DNA from: Callaeas wilsoni
Taxonomy: Eukaryota > Chordata > Aves > Passeriformes > Callaeidae
Direction of reading: 5' to 3'
NCBI GenBank assembly: GCA_013398955.1
Contig: VWPU01018978.1
Location: 62,001 to 126,000 of the forward strand
DNA length: 64,000 nt
Below the pieces are notes generated by a model. The model saw only the letters and a program-made list of their open reading frames with translations, made no database searches and had not been told where the DNA came from. A program made the position numbers and the translations under genes. Positions 14,401-29,400 of this stretch are shown piece by piece; position 1 is the stretch's first letter, and each line of letters opens with the position of its first letter.

Positions 14401-17400
14401 TTGTTCCTTTGAAGAGCAGAGTCCTTGAGGGAACTGGATTTGTGTTCAAATATTTTCTCTGCTGAAATGAGATCTCTCCAGAGGTTTTGGTTGCTGTTTT
14501 GAGCCATTTTTATGTCTTGCTTTCACCACCCTTCCAGAAAGTGTGCAGTGCTGTTAAGCTGTAGATTCAGTTGCTATAGGGATAATGCTTTGTTTTAAAT
14601 AGAAACAGAAATATGCATCATTAATCTTTACATTCTGGCCAGCAACAGAGCACAACTGCTGTGTTTTAACCAAACAAAGGGGAAGTACTTGAATAATAAA
14701 ATGAAGAATGTAATTTTCAAGGGACAATAATATCCCCTATTATTTTATTTATGACACAAAATCATAGACAATAGAAAATTACATATAGAAAGATCATCTG
14801 TGAGGTGTTATAGCTACTTCTTGTTGGTGAAGTAAGAAAAAAGTGTATCTTGTGTGCTGTTTGAACAGAACATCAGACAAAATGGAGAGGATTCAGTCTG
14901 CTAAATGTAAGCACGTAGTGTCACTTCAGACACCCCTGGGTAGACGTTTGGCCATCAGCTGCTGCTTCAGAAGAGTTTGGGACTTGAACAAGTTTTCTGT
15001 CATATCTCCAAGCCTCATGTAGATTTCTCAGTACTCTATAGCTTTCAAAGAGCAACAGCATCTCAGGTTTCAGAAATTAAATCATGTGGCAGAGGTGTGC
15101 CCCATAAAAGGATCTTCTGTAGTCTCATTATTAGGCCAGATTCAATTAAAATGAATTTGCAGTGCAAGGATAGAATCAATCTGTAACACAAGGACATACT
15201 TTCATACTCTGTAAGGGAAAAGAAATTTAGCTGTTGAATTGTTGTGGTTAAAAACAATACAGGTTTCTGTTTTGGGGGGTGAATTTGCTATCTAAAAATT
15301 TTCATCCAATTTGCCTTATTTAATAGGACAGTTTTGCAGCATTCCATGGTTCTCTTTGTTTAAATACAGGTGATTCTCTTCTTGTTTTCTTCAGGCTCCA
15401 TTTTTACCTTCTAGCCTGAAGATAGACTGCTTTTTGTTAATGCTCTAGTTTTCCACTGTGAATTTAAAACCACTCTTATTTAGAGATCTCCTCCCTTGCT
15501 CAGCATCTTTCAGTTCCACTACAAAACAAATTCAAGAACTATATCCAGAAATCTCCAGGAGGCTGGGCAGCCTGATGGGCCAATACATGCCAATATGAAT
15601 TTGAGATGTCTTGCACTATCTGAGATACTCATATGATGTTGAGAAATGTTTCAGTTCCTCCTGGAGAAGTGTTTGGTGGTCAGACAAGATATACTAGAGA
15701 GTTTCAGATGTCACTAAACATCTGTCTAATCTCAGTTAGTCTAACTAATTAGATAAATTAATTAAGCTTCTGATCTCCATTGAGTATATGCCCATCTTAT
15801 ATACAGAATCCTAAATTCAGGTGTCAGAATGTGCAGATCTGAACACCTCCTTTTCTGCTATAAGATTACTTTTTTGATTTGACACTACATTTGCATAACT
15901 ATGGGAAATTCCATATTTGTTAGCATTGAGAATGACATTTTTAAATAATATATTTGCTATATTTAATGGAAGAATGGCTTTTGCTTAATTTAGGATCTAA
16001 GTAATCTTTTCAATTCTTCACAAATCCTATAGGATCTTTAGTTATTTCCCTATAAAATTCAAGAAAAGCTTCTAGTTTGATCAGGATTTTGTGTAGTAAC
16101 ACACAGACACACTTCTTACATATTTTATGTGTAAGATTAATTTTCATAATTTTTTTAATGTTGCCTGAATTTTGATTTAAAAAATTGAGTTTTGGTTCAT
16201 AATCAACAGTGACATACACTTTTCATCCTTGCTTATGTAGAAACTGTGTTATTTGTTTGAGAGCTAATTTTGGCTTTGGTACGGGATTTTGAACCTGAAA
16301 AACCATTCTATGAATACTGCATGACACTGTTAAGCATTTGACAAGAAGAAAAAAAGAAAAAAACATAATTAAACCATCGTTGAGCTTCCTAAATACAAAT
16401 ATTTCAGAACTTGAAGTGGTATTTGAATTTCCAAAATTTAAAGTGAATTTCTTTTTCTTCCTGAACTGGCTGACTTTGCCCTGTACTTACTCTGAAGTGT
16501 ATCCTATTAAGATTCCTTTACAGTACTGGGTTATTCAAGATTATACAGTTTGTTTTCAGACACACTATCAAAGTTGTATTTGAAAGCCTTTCTATCCTTT
16601 CCCACCTAAAATTATGCTTTAGAAAAGAAAAATAAAAAGACATTTTGGCAGTTGCTCTTGAGATACTGGTATCTCAAATATAGAAGAATTAATTTAATCC
16701 ATGTTCTTCAAAAAGCCTGAAAATAGGAAAGTATCTTGCAGTGACATGTTCTCCTAAGACACATAAACTTAGAGTGTCTCCAGGTGAGCTAAATGTGTAG
16801 GATCCTATTAGAGTCAATGGAGATCCAGGCCTTTCCAGTTGTCTACACACTGGCATTCTAACGGCACAGGTCCTGGGATGGTTTTCTGGTCTTCATAGGA
16901 GCACAGAATAGGAGCACTCCAGAGGAACACAAGTCTTCTGCAGCTCTTCTGTCTCATCTGCTGGCTCACATATCTCTGACACACCATGGACCAGAAGGCA
17001 AATATCATTAGTCTGTTTTGAGGCAACAGAATGCAGGACTTTATCATTAGGGTCACACATGTGTTGGTGGGTGGGATGGATAGTGCTCCAGTTCCTGTGA
17101 CTGTTTCCACTGGATCACCACTGATTAGCATCTGAGCTCAGGCAGTTACTCGGGGATCTCATTGCCCAAACTTGAGCATTCTGTCAGGTCTCTGTCAGAA
17201 ACTTGTCTCCCTGGCCAGAAGCTGCTTCTCTCATATACCTCTAGGGCAATTGGAAGCCAACTGGGCATCTGATGTAACATAAAATTAACTGTCTTGATCT
17301 CAGAATGAATCTCACCTTTTATACCTAAAGAAATACAAGAAGCATCTGGATGATCCAAACCAGCCCAGTCATGCAATTTACTTTTAGGTAGTTCTGCAAG

Positions 17401-20400
17401 GAGCAGGGAGTTGGACTCAAAGATCCCTATGAGTCCCTTCCAGCTTGAGGTATTTTGTGATTTTAAATGTGTCTTTAAATCCCTGAGAGTCAAGTCACTA
17501 GTACAAGCTATTGGGCTCTCCAGGTCTGGAAAAACAAGCAACCAAAATTGAGAAGATATAGAGAAAACTAGACCAGCGTGGCAGGCCATATGATGGAAAA
17601 TATTTGAAACACTGCCTCTTCCTTTATCTCTGTAAAGATTAGGAAATTTTGGATCTAAACTTCTCAACACCAGTCCAGCTTGCTTAGGTGTGTTAAATAG
17701 CCTTCATTTGTTGATAGATCATTGCCACCATAGGCCAGCAAACACTTTCAGGTCTGTGCAAATAATTTTCAATTAATTGAACAACCTGAATTCTGTTAGG
17801 TCATAAAAGACAAGAATTAAAAGACATTTAAACAGACATATGCAGACACAAGCCAGGGACAGGGGAAGAACCCTCCTGCATGATGCCCAAGAGCAGCAGT
17901 GTCAGCTCCAGCAGCCTCCCCGATGGCACAAGGAAGGGGCATTGCTGCTTGCACTCAGGGAGTTAAATCACTTCCCCTTCTCAGTAGCTTTTATGCATCA
18001 AAGCATAACATTTATAGCTGAGGCAGAAAGCATTCTGATGCTGACTTTGATGAATTGAGGTGCTTTTGCAAGGTCCTGTCCTCTTTTCCCCTTCATTCCA
18101 AATAGCTGTTTATCACTCTGAAGAGTTTGTTGGCTGTGCTTTGTTTACATGTTGTCTGATCTGAAGGTTTGGTGCAACAGCAGTTTCGCAGGCTCCTCAT
18201 TATGTTTTATGCAGAAACAGTGGGCTGATTAATGGAGGATATGTAGATCAGTCAATGCCAAGAAAAATTCAAGAGTTTGCACAAAACAAAAAACCAAACA
18301 AATATGGACCAATCAAAACCCAGTCAAAATATATGAGTTTTCATTCCTAGCCTTGATACAGAAAACTTCCAGGGAAAAATCCATAAGCGTTTTTATTCTG
18401 GGGAATAATTTTTTAATCATAAGGTGATACTAAATGCTAGAATACAAATAGGTCTAATAGATTTAATTTTAACTCTTTAGTAAGGAGGGCATTTTAAACA
18501 TCAATGCCAAGTGTATTCTGTATTTAACAATTTCTATAGAATTCATACTAATTTTAAATTTATAGGTTAGTGTGACTTATTGGATTTGTTCCCCAGCCTG
18601 GATGTAAGAAATGCATAAAGAGTAGCAGACATTAACAAGTTCAGTGATTCAGTCAGTTTAGAAAATTTACTTATGATATAGATTTACTGTCATAGATGCA
18701 TGAAACCCGGATTGCCACCTCTTTCATGGCCATATCCACTATCCTCTTTTCCATCAAGTGCTTCAACAAACCTGCATCTGGTATGCCCGTTATAAGAATT
18801 TACAAAATAGACAATGACTAAGTGAAAGGCAGTTGCTGACAGGCTCCTGTTAGTAGCTAAAATTTGTAACTGTTAGCAATTCTGTTATGCTGGTTTTATT
18901 TTTATGACTGTTTTTACTGCTTACCTTTCCCTTTTAATGCCCACTTTAACTCCTCCTGGTTTTTGAAGCCAAGGCCTTTTGGAGTTATTTGTAGAGAAAA
19001 ACACACATACAAAAGCTACAAGGCTCTTTTTTTTTTTAACAGATGCTAATATTGTAATGTTAATATTTAAAATAAAATATTTCCTATTAAGTACATTTTT
19101 CTTTTATAATAAAAGGAACATACCAAAAAGTTAAATTAAGAACTTGGTTACTACCCTTTTCTGTTAACCATTTTGGATCAGGTTATTAAATATAGGTATC
19201 CAAGCTTGAAAGTCTTGATTAGATTGCTACTGACATGTTGGTTTCTTTTGCTAATACTGTTCATTCTTTCCTTTCACTTACCCTCCGTAGCTGTGACTGC
19301 CTTACTGGATGGAAAGGTGCATTTTGCACAGAAACTGTGTCAGTGTGTGAGCCTGAGCATGATCCTCCACATCTGTGTCAGCAAGGCAGTACCTGTGTGC
19401 CACTGCCTAACGGCTACACGTGTCACTGTCCTCTTGGAACGAGTGGTACCTACTGTGAACAAGGTATGTCAAATGCACAGTACACTGTACACACAGCTAT
19501 GTGGTGTAAAAACACAGCATTTTGCAATATATCAATTACATGTGACATAGAGACACAAAGTACAGAATAGATTTGAGAAAGTGATACTCCTTTCTGTTAT
19601 AAAAAGTAATTTAAAGCAATTAATTGTTAGATATTGTTTCCTTACTCTGCTTATTTTTAATGCCATTTTTTTCTTACATTTTTTCAAATCATTCAACCAA
19701 ATTCACAAGCATGATTTGTCAGACACCAAGGGGACAGGAAGTATTGCAGAGCAATGTTATAGTGCTTAGTTCAATTCCTGAGCTCACCATAATGAAGTAT
19801 GATGGGAAATACACTTGAGATCTCAGTAGTGGTACAGAAGAGGGAAACATCTGGGACCTTATCCAATTTCTCCTGATCCTAATGGAGAGGTTCCATTGTT
19901 GACTTCACAAGCTATTGGGTAGGGATGCCCTGATAACAATGACAAAAGATGCAAACATGACTGTAAAAATCTGCAAGTGATTATTCTCCTTGGCTTTCTT
20001 TCAACATGTCACCCTCAAAATATGTCCTCAGTTTGCAGGTTCTGCATTTCTTACCCTCATGTAAAGGAATCTTTTATCTGTTTTCTTCTCTGAGAGACTG
20101 CACAAATGAATATTCAACAATGTGGATACACAGGTGCCACAAGCTCAGGGATTTTTCTGCAAGTGCCCAAAGTGCCTCTGTGTTTAAGGAGGTGTCATAC
20201 ACTCCACATCCTCTATTCCACAGCTCTTAGATTCATGTTAATTTTGTACAAGTTTATGTTTTCCTATTGAGAAGCTTTCTGTACATCTTTTGGAAAACTC
20301 CAGTTACTGTTAAATAGCTGCCTTTCCAAACTGCCTGTCAAGGTCCAGCCTCTCTTGTGTAGGTTTGAAGCACAAAACTGACAAGCTGAACTGCATTTGA

Positions 20401-23400
20401 CCTGATTTGCCATCCTCACCCTATAGATGGATAGTTTTTAAATCCCATTACACGTGGAATTGGCAGGCTCAAATGGAAAAGAATATAGCTTCTGGAAAGT
20501 TACTGGTGAATTCCTTATTCCGTGTAAGAATGCGCTTGCTTTATTGCCTCTGCTGCAACAGCTGTTCAAGGCTCTTTATATGAACTTTTCAATTTTGAAT
20601 TCTCATTTCAAGTGAGGTTTTCAAAAGTAATGCCATCTGGATTCAGGATACTGATCATGAGGACATGTGCTATAAACAAAGCAGGTAATTAATCAGGTAA
20701 ACACTCCTGTATTCTGGTTCCAGAATACATTTGGATCTTCTTGTGATGACCACATTATCAGTACAAAACTTATATCAGAGCAAGAGAAAATTGTATTTCT
20801 TACAGATTGTCTTCCTTTTAGTAATTCTTCACCTGGTAAACACATTAGAGGGTTCCTCTCTGTTTTATTTAAAAGCTTTCCTTTTATGAATAGGTACTAT
20901 GGATGCTGACCAAACTCTGTGCCCTGTATTTCACCTTACTCTGTGGCAGAATAATGGATTATCATGAGATTTTTCAAAGAGCAGTTTGCACTTTTATTGG
21001 ATGGCAAATTGCTAAAAAACAGCTGCTTATCAAGATTGAGTATCTCATCTCTGGATTAATGGTGGTTATTGCAGCCAAAAGAAAAAGAGACAGAGAGCAA
21101 TGAACAGCCCAAGGGACTGGGAGAAAACAAAGGGTAATTAAAGGATGAAGACTAATGAATGTACAAGAAAGAAGGAAAAAAGTGTGAGAAGAAGACAGAA
21201 GAGATTTATGAGGCAAAAATAGTGCAGAGTAGAATAACAAAGGGTAAGAACAAACAGGGTTTTTCCAGATAATAGCAACTGGTAAAGACAGTACAACAGT
21301 AAGGATTGCACAGGAACAGGTCAGGTGAAGTGAGTATGTGAGGCAATAGGGGTAGAACCACAGTAATAAACAAGAGTACTCTGAACACAGTTATTAAGGG
21401 TACTCAGGCATAAATCAGCAATAAACAAGCACTAACTTGTTTGGCAAACACTAAAAATGCTTGAGGTTCTTTATTAACTATGTACATGAGAGATGTGAGA
21501 TGAAAGCATATGAGCAGGTGAGGACAATGCTGTTCTTAACTGTGGTGGTCCTGCTTAGAGCATCAGCTGAAGCCACCAAGGATGCCAGGACTGTCAGCCC
21601 TGAGATAGGGTATATTACGGTTAAGCTTTAGGTGTCAGAGCTCCACTAGCAAGTGTTCAGCATTTGGAAAACTAAGCTAGAAAAAGACTAAACACAGGGA
21701 GAGAAAGATCAATTAAAGAACATCGTTTTCATGGCACTTACGAGGCTGAGACTCACAGGGCTTACTCGATTATCTCACAATGATCACTGCTAATATGTAA
21801 ATATTGAGCAATATTCTCAGGAGGTTGCAGCAAGGTGTGTGTTATTTCGTGTGTTTTAGAGGAAGTAGAAGAAATCAACCCACTTGACAAAGAGAGGGTA
21901 GCAGTTTCAACTACTCTGCATTTCCTATAGGCTGTGCACAACCAATTCATATTCAGGAAGTAGTGCAGTGATATTCTGTAGTCTGAAATGCTGAAAGCAA
22001 ATATTTCATTGTATATTTCAACCTGACAAAGCAAGTACCAGGACTTGCTTTTCTCAGAGAAAGATCAAGAGGTTCAGCAGGTAGACAGCACTCTGGTGAC
22101 TGACCAATAGAAAGATGCCTGTGAAATTTAAGACCAGTTTTGGGAAGGCAAGCATCCATAATGAGCACTAGGAAAGGAGGACAGGGTTGTAAATTAGATT
22201 AGAATGGGCCCAAGAAATAAAGCCTTGTCATAGGCAGAGTAATACACTTGTTCAAGAACAACTTAAAACTCCACTTCTCAGATGCACTGTTATATTAATA
22301 TTAAAATGCGCCGCCGGCACGCTGGCTGGGCTGAGATGGCAGCAGCTTGGTCCAGGCGTGTCCCACACAAAGGAAGGACGCCCCGGGGCACCTCGGGGCC
22401 TCGCTTGCCAGCCTCCCAGCCCGTGCGGTGGAGGGCACGGAGCCCAGCGTGCCCGGGGGGTTTGGATAGCCCAGGCGCGGCCAGAAATGAGTTGGCAGAG
22501 GGGGCCGTCGGCCGGTGATCCAAGGGTTTATTGTAGAAGCACCCTCAAATGGTCCGGAAGCCGAAGAGAGCAAGGCACAGTAATCAGGGCTTCATAAGGA
22601 TGCAGGGAAAGGGGCGGGGTGACACCACAGGGACCCATAGGAAGAGGAGAAGGGTGGGACAGGTCAGGACACCTTCCCTTAGGGGACACAAGAAGTGTCT
22701 GTCAACTGTAGACAGAACCACCCCTCAGGAATCCTAGGAAACCAAAGGTAGAAGCCATCTTCACAGAATGGGGGTTTCACTCCTTGGTACCAGCCCACCA
22801 AACCTCTGTTTCTGGGCTCTGTGGCCCCCCGGTTGGTTCCTTCACCACAACACACTGTGTTGTCCAAATCCATTAACACTCATAAAATAGGATGCTTCTT
22901 CAAGAGTGTTAGGTTTTGAAAGGTAACACTGATGTAAACAAACAAAAATATTATTAATTTACACTTCCAGAAACAAAAGTGATTGTAATGAAATGGGAAG
23001 GAAACAGAATATTTATGGAGAAGTCTTTTTTACTTGGTGTTAACACTGCCATTTGGACTCAAACGACTTCCAAGACTGTTTGTGACACATGAAGCAGCAA
23101 ATAATGCTGTTCCACTGGTCTGAAAAGGTCACAGCTGTGACAGTAACACAGCAAAGCCAGCCAGCTCCTGAAGTGGAGCAACCAAACATTGCCATGATCT
23201 GGCACGGTGTCAATTCTTAGTTAGCACTCTCATAACCACAAGGATTAGGAATATGAAGAAGTAGTTTATCTAGGGGTTTTTTTAAAGTAGTCATGTTTTC
23301 CATGACACCAAAACATGATGTTAATGAAATCTTTTGTTCATTTGACGTAAAGTTTGCAACTGGAGTACCAGACAATTCTAGCTTGTCTTCTGATTAAGAA

Positions 23401-26400
23401 GTGAAGCTTCAGCCTGCAGCAGCATATAATTTAGTTATTTCAACAACACACAATATTCAAAACCAACAAGACTTTCCAGTAATTTGTCTGGGGAGTCTCC
23501 TGCATGGCTTTGCACACCGAATTCCAGCATATTCCATTAGTGCCAATGAATACCTATGTAATTAGATCTCTCAAAGGGTTTCTGAAGAGAGAGAAGTCTC
23601 TAAGGACCTGGTTTTTTCAGTTCCCTTGCAAGTATATAGTAAACCTGTTGGTTTCACTGTGATTATTACTGTGAGAAACAGTGGGCAAGATCAAATGCCA
23701 AGGATGGTTCTTCCTGAGAAAGAAGGAACAGTGTAAAAACCCTTTTGCTGCAGGTAGTTTAATTATACAGGACATTATTACATATGTGAATACAATATCT
23801 TTTACATAAATAGTAATTATTAAGAGATGTGAACATTAAAATTACAGACATTATCCATAACTACTGTCTGCAATTATATTCTAATCTCCACTAAATTCTA
23901 TTTTAGCACCTTATTCCTCTCATAAGAACTTTGTGCCTGTGTGAGGCCAGTAATCCTGTCTCCAGCAGTGGCCAATAATGGAGGTTTAGAGAAAAAATGA
24001 GCACAGCAACTATATACAACATCTCCCTGAAGCATTCTTTTAGCATCTAAACAGTTACAGCTTACCTTTTTTTTTTTCTTGCCATTTATCTTAATGGATT
24101 AAATCAAGTCTCTAATCTAGTCATAAACAGTATCACCAAAGGCAATGAAAAACTTGAACAAAAATAAATTTTAAGTCAATAAACTTCCTCTGACATTCCA
24201 TTACACATTGAGATATATTTACACAAAAGACAGAGTTTCTATTGGTACTAAACATATTATTTCTCAGATAACTGTGTAGAGGAAGGAAGAAGACCTGCAG
24301 TTTCAGATTAGCTAATTGTGAGATAACAGAGACTGATAATGTTCTTATTTAAGGGGACAGCAATGTAATATCTGAAAGATTCTATAGATGGCACTATTGG
24401 AGAACACTTGCCAGCAGTGAAAATAAACAGGGTTTTCATCACAGTATTTCTACGATTTTTAAATTATTCAGTAATTTTCTTTAGCAGGAACAGTTTGTGC
24501 CACATACATTCATAAAATCTATTACGATAATTTTTCTTAACTTCGAGGCATGATAACAAGAATGCTACTGCCTTTTTCACAAAGAAACAAGTTAAAAAAT
24601 AGATTTGTTCAACTCTATATTAATAGCTACAAATACTGCCTGTCAATGTACAGCTCTTGAAGAACTGAAAGAAAACATAAAGAGCTTTCATTGTTCCGTC
24701 CTTGGTTTAACGAGATACTTGTCAAGCAATAAAGCCATTTCCTTGATAAACAAAGGGCAAGCAACTTCCCTGGCCATGTTTATTCAGCTCAAGTCAATTT
24801 TCTAGATATTATTTTGATGTCAAATTCCATTATTCTGATATAAAAGTACAGCAAATTTTTGAAAATACCTGACAAACTGACAGAAAAAAACCCCTCTGAC
24901 TATTGAAATAATTTTTACTATAAATATCTTTTACTCTACAGATAGTATAGAATGTTACTTGACATATTTTGACTACTATTGTAAGACAAATTAATTCACA
25001 GTATGATTTAGTTCAACTTTTACATGACAAGATACTTTATATACACAGTCAAGCACACATACATGTACACATATATTGAGTTTACCTGAAAATGCAGTTA
25101 GACTCGCACAGTCTATTTCATAGTTATCATTTGGAACCTTTTGTTTCTATGTTTAACCATAAGGATAATTTGTTATTGAGTCACAGTGACTATTGTCACT
25201 ATTGTCTTTTAGTCATTTAAGCAATGCCAATCCCATCAAGCTTTGTTTCCAGTGATATTTTTTGAAAAACTGTGGCAACATGAGAAAATCTTTAAATAGT
25301 AGCCACACCATTCATGTCCCATAAGGATAAAATGTGTTGTATAAATTTTACCTGAAAAGCAATCTAAGTTTTCAGGTTTATCATTAACAGTCCAGTAAAC
25401 TTAATATTCATGGCAGGCACAAGAGAGCATGCATTTGTAATATTTATCTGTATAATTTAAAACTCCAAGTAGAAGAAAATGAGTTACCTACTCAAATACA
25501 TCATATATAAATCCAAGTGGAAGTCATGTATGATAAAATGAAGGAGATGATAATTCCCTCCACACCAAGTCAGTCATGTCATCATGGGATGTGATGTCCC
25601 AATAAAAATTCAGTCATCTACTTACCATTCCCTCCAGTCACCCAACTAAGTAAGAACAAGATCCAGCCAGCTAACTAGCACTTAGCAGGATAACTCTGAA
25701 ATTACTTAGACTTCTTTGATGAGCATGAATGATATGCCGGAAATGTGCTTGCCACCTTACTTTGTGAAGGTGTTCAGAGTTAGGTAGGTAGGTAGGTAGT
25801 TAATGGTGGGAACTGGTTTTAAAGGAAAAGAACCTAGATTTAAGTGTCTAAATGTGAGTTCAATATGCAAGTTCCTATCATGAATTTAAAGTTTTGAGAG
25901 TGTTTCTCAGCCTGTAGGGATGGGGCTTTGCTGAGGAGCCCCAGCAGGAGTTTCCTCCTTCATTGCTTCAGGAGCAGCCTTAATACCCCACGGTCCTGTG
26001 CTGAGCTATGCTGTAGCAGCATCAAGATCCACTTGATCTGGACCTTGACTCACAGACTGATTTGCAGGCTTGACCTTAACACTTGCCTCATCACTGTGGA
26101 ACTGATGTTTCACTTGCCCTAGCTCAGTTATCAGGCGTGGGGAGGCTTGATCAGGCTTCACCAAGTTGAAAAAGAGAGTCAGACATGGCTTTTTCTGTAT
26201 CTTTTGTAATTAGGTCCTTGGTCCTTTGTGCAGTGACTCACATTTCCTTTCCCCTACTTGTTGGAGGCTGGAACAGATTGCCCGGAGAGGCTGCAGAGTC
26301 TCCATCACTGGAGATATTCAAGAACAGTCTGGACACGATCCTGTGCTATGGGCTCTAGGATGACCCTGCTTGAGCAGGGAGGTTGGACCGGGTGATCCAC

Positions 26401-29400
26401 TGTAGTCCCTTCCAGCCATGCTGTGATTCTGTGTAGCATCATCAGATACTTGAATGCAACTTAGAAAACTGAGCCACTAATCTGATACAGAAGTATTTGT
26501 TTGAATGCCTGTTGTACTTAGAATGCGCCCCACAGTGCTAAGCTTTTTAGTGAGTAATGCAGTAGTTACACAGCACAGGTTCTACCAATTTAGCTTATAG
26601 GTTCAGCAAAGGCATCCATTTACCTTATTTGTTTTAGCAAAGAGTCTCTCAGGAGTAAGCATACATAACACGGGTGTTGTCTTGTGCAAGTTTAGCTGAA
26701 CTTCTTATTTTCTTATCTTAGGTGAAAAAAAGTTTGCTGCCAAGAAAACAGCATTAGAGGGCCTCAGCCTCCAAAGTGTTAGTTTTGTATATGCCTGCCA
26801 TAAAAGCAAATTGAAAAGCTTAAATTGTCATATTCTTCACCTGAAAAGTTTCTCTATAGAAGCAATTTTGCAAAAATGAAATTTCATACTGCTCACCTCT
26901 GTGCGCTGTGGTAGAGTGAATGCATTCTGGTTTGGGATATGGGTACACATATGGGTTCCACACACCTGTCAAGTCAGATTTTTTCCATGCATATAATCAG
27001 GACTTGCAGGATCTACAGATCATTTACAAGAAAATTGTAAGTCATTCTAGTACTTCCTATAGTTACTCCTGCTGCATTGTGTCAAAGTATGTTACTTTCT
27101 GACACTTGTAAGATACATTTATTGGGAATGAGCCTACTTTTTAAGGATAATGAACGTAAAACATTTGCATCTTAGAAGTTTCAGAATGAAGTATATTAAA
27201 TAAAGTATTGTATTTGATATCTAGAAATCAGGATAATACCTCCTTACTAAAGAATTCTGACATCTGTTGCTGAAGCTGTGGGTCTTATTTTTTAGTACTC
27301 TATCTGTAATATGAAACCATAGATTTAATTCTTTCTCTGAGTGATACTATAAAATCACCTTTTATCCTTGTTCTCTTTCTCTGCTTCAAGGCTTTTTATC
27401 ATAGCAATCTTCCTTTCATATCCATGCCAATGACAAGCAATGTAGCATGGCATTTCAACCCTGCTGATTTTGCTCTCACACTAGTCATTGTCCAGGCTTC
27501 CTCCATAAGCAGCAAAGAATTAACTACATGGACAAAGTGAAACTGAATCTGCCAGAGAGACTTTCAGATACCTCGTTATACACTTTGCCTAAGGCGACCT
27601 TTTAAGCAGCAGCATATTTTCATGTAAGATTGACCACTGTGGCACAGTTCCTTCACATGTAAGTCTCACTGTGTAAAAATCTGCTAAGAGGAGACTGACT
27701 TACAAATGATGCGTGAAGAAAAAATGTCTAGGTACAAAATGAATTATTATTGCTGATTGATTTTTAAATATTAAGACATCAGTATAGGTATTTTAACTAC
27801 TAATGGAGATCCTTGTCTTACCTACTGAAAAAAAAATCCATATGGAATAATAAGTATTACTCTGTCTTTTGTACCTGATAGTGTTTATAAGTTTTAGTGA
27901 TGTAAAGTACGTAACTAAATCTGTTTAACAAGTTTTATTACTATTTATCTTTCAGGGTAATTGCTATTCTAAAAACTACTTTTATTTCTGTCAATTTTTA
28001 AGTATATATGCCAGGAACTTCATACTTTTGACATTATGTAATTTATTACTACAGACGCTGCCTAGCCTTGATAGGATGCGTAACAGCTATTATGATATTT
28101 AGGATGGGAGTGATTTGAGAATATATACATAAATTGAACAACAGCTCATCTAAAGCCTAATTCTAATCATTCAAGCATTTAAGTCCATTATAATTTATAT
28201 TCCAGTGATTGAAACTTACTTTTTAGACTTACTGAGATTTTGTGCCATCAACTCCATGTACCTTCCTCAGAAGTATTATTTCTAATCTACCGGGGGGAAT
28301 AAATAAAAAGGTCAGCTGTGCAGTTACTGCCCATTCAAGCGGCATCCTCAGGTCAGGTTATGCTGATAACAGGTGAGAGATCTGGATCCTCTATAGTGAT
28401 GCATCCGCCTGACGGACACTGTCCAGCAGGGACACCTTGAACCTTAGTCTGAGGGAGGTGGTGTGACAAATGGACAAATCACAAGAGCTTGCAGCATGCT
28501 GGCTGTATTCCAGCCTAATAAATCTGTGATAGGCAGTACAAGGTGCAGCTGGGTGGTGACTGGGTTCACCAGCAGAAAACTTGAGTGTGGAAAGATAGCA
28601 AAAGGTATCTCAGAATGCACTTCAAGGACACCCTGAAGATACGTTTGACTGAGAGCAAGTTACTATAAAACTACGAAATTGGGAGCACCAAAAGGAGGAA
28701 AGATGTTGGCCTCTTAGAAGGGAAACAGCACAGCTTCAGCTGGGAAACTGAGAAGGGAACTCAGGCATTTAAAAATGCTGTTTAACTAAATAGTAAAAAG
28801 GGGTTATCATCCACAGGTTTAAATACACCCTGCACATCTAAGTAGCTTGATTTATTCCAGTGAACCCACAAATACAGTAAACTAACAACTACATGATAAT
28901 GAATTAACTAATAACTAACATGATTAGAGAGATTATTTACAAGAGCATGTAGTTACAGGACAAGGGGGAATGGCTTCAAGCTGAAAGAGAGTAGGTTGAG
29001 ATTAGATATTAGGAAAAAAATCTTTGAGACTGGTGAGGCACTGGAACAGGTTGCCCAGAGAAGTTGTGGATGCCCCACCTCTGGAAGTGTTCAAAGCCCT
29101 GTTGGATGGAGCCCTGAGCAAGCTGATCTGGTGGAAGGTGTCCCTGACCATAGCAGGGGAGTTGGACCTAGATGATCCTTAAGGTCCCTTCCAAGCCAAC
29201 CCACCCTGTGATTCTTTGATTCTATGATAATTATATCTCAACTATGCAATGTTATTACAGCGGGAAAAACTGGAAATTGTATCAAGTCACATAAACAGTA
29301 TAGAAAAGTATAATAATTTATCAGTCAGCTGAAGGCAGTTGAACCAGCCTGATTTTGAACGGGTATATGAAAAATCAGCACTGAGAGAAGAGGTAAGACA

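Noticed and set aside
17146..17670. 174-codon open frame on the - strand
   Set aside because: It runs antisense across a CR1 relic, shows no known domain, and lies inside an EYS intron. The CR1 reverse strand is often free of stops by chance.
22282..22597. Several overlapping open frames on both strands in the GC-rich block
   Set aside because: Explained by few stop codons in GC-rich LTR sequence; no conserved protein is visible.
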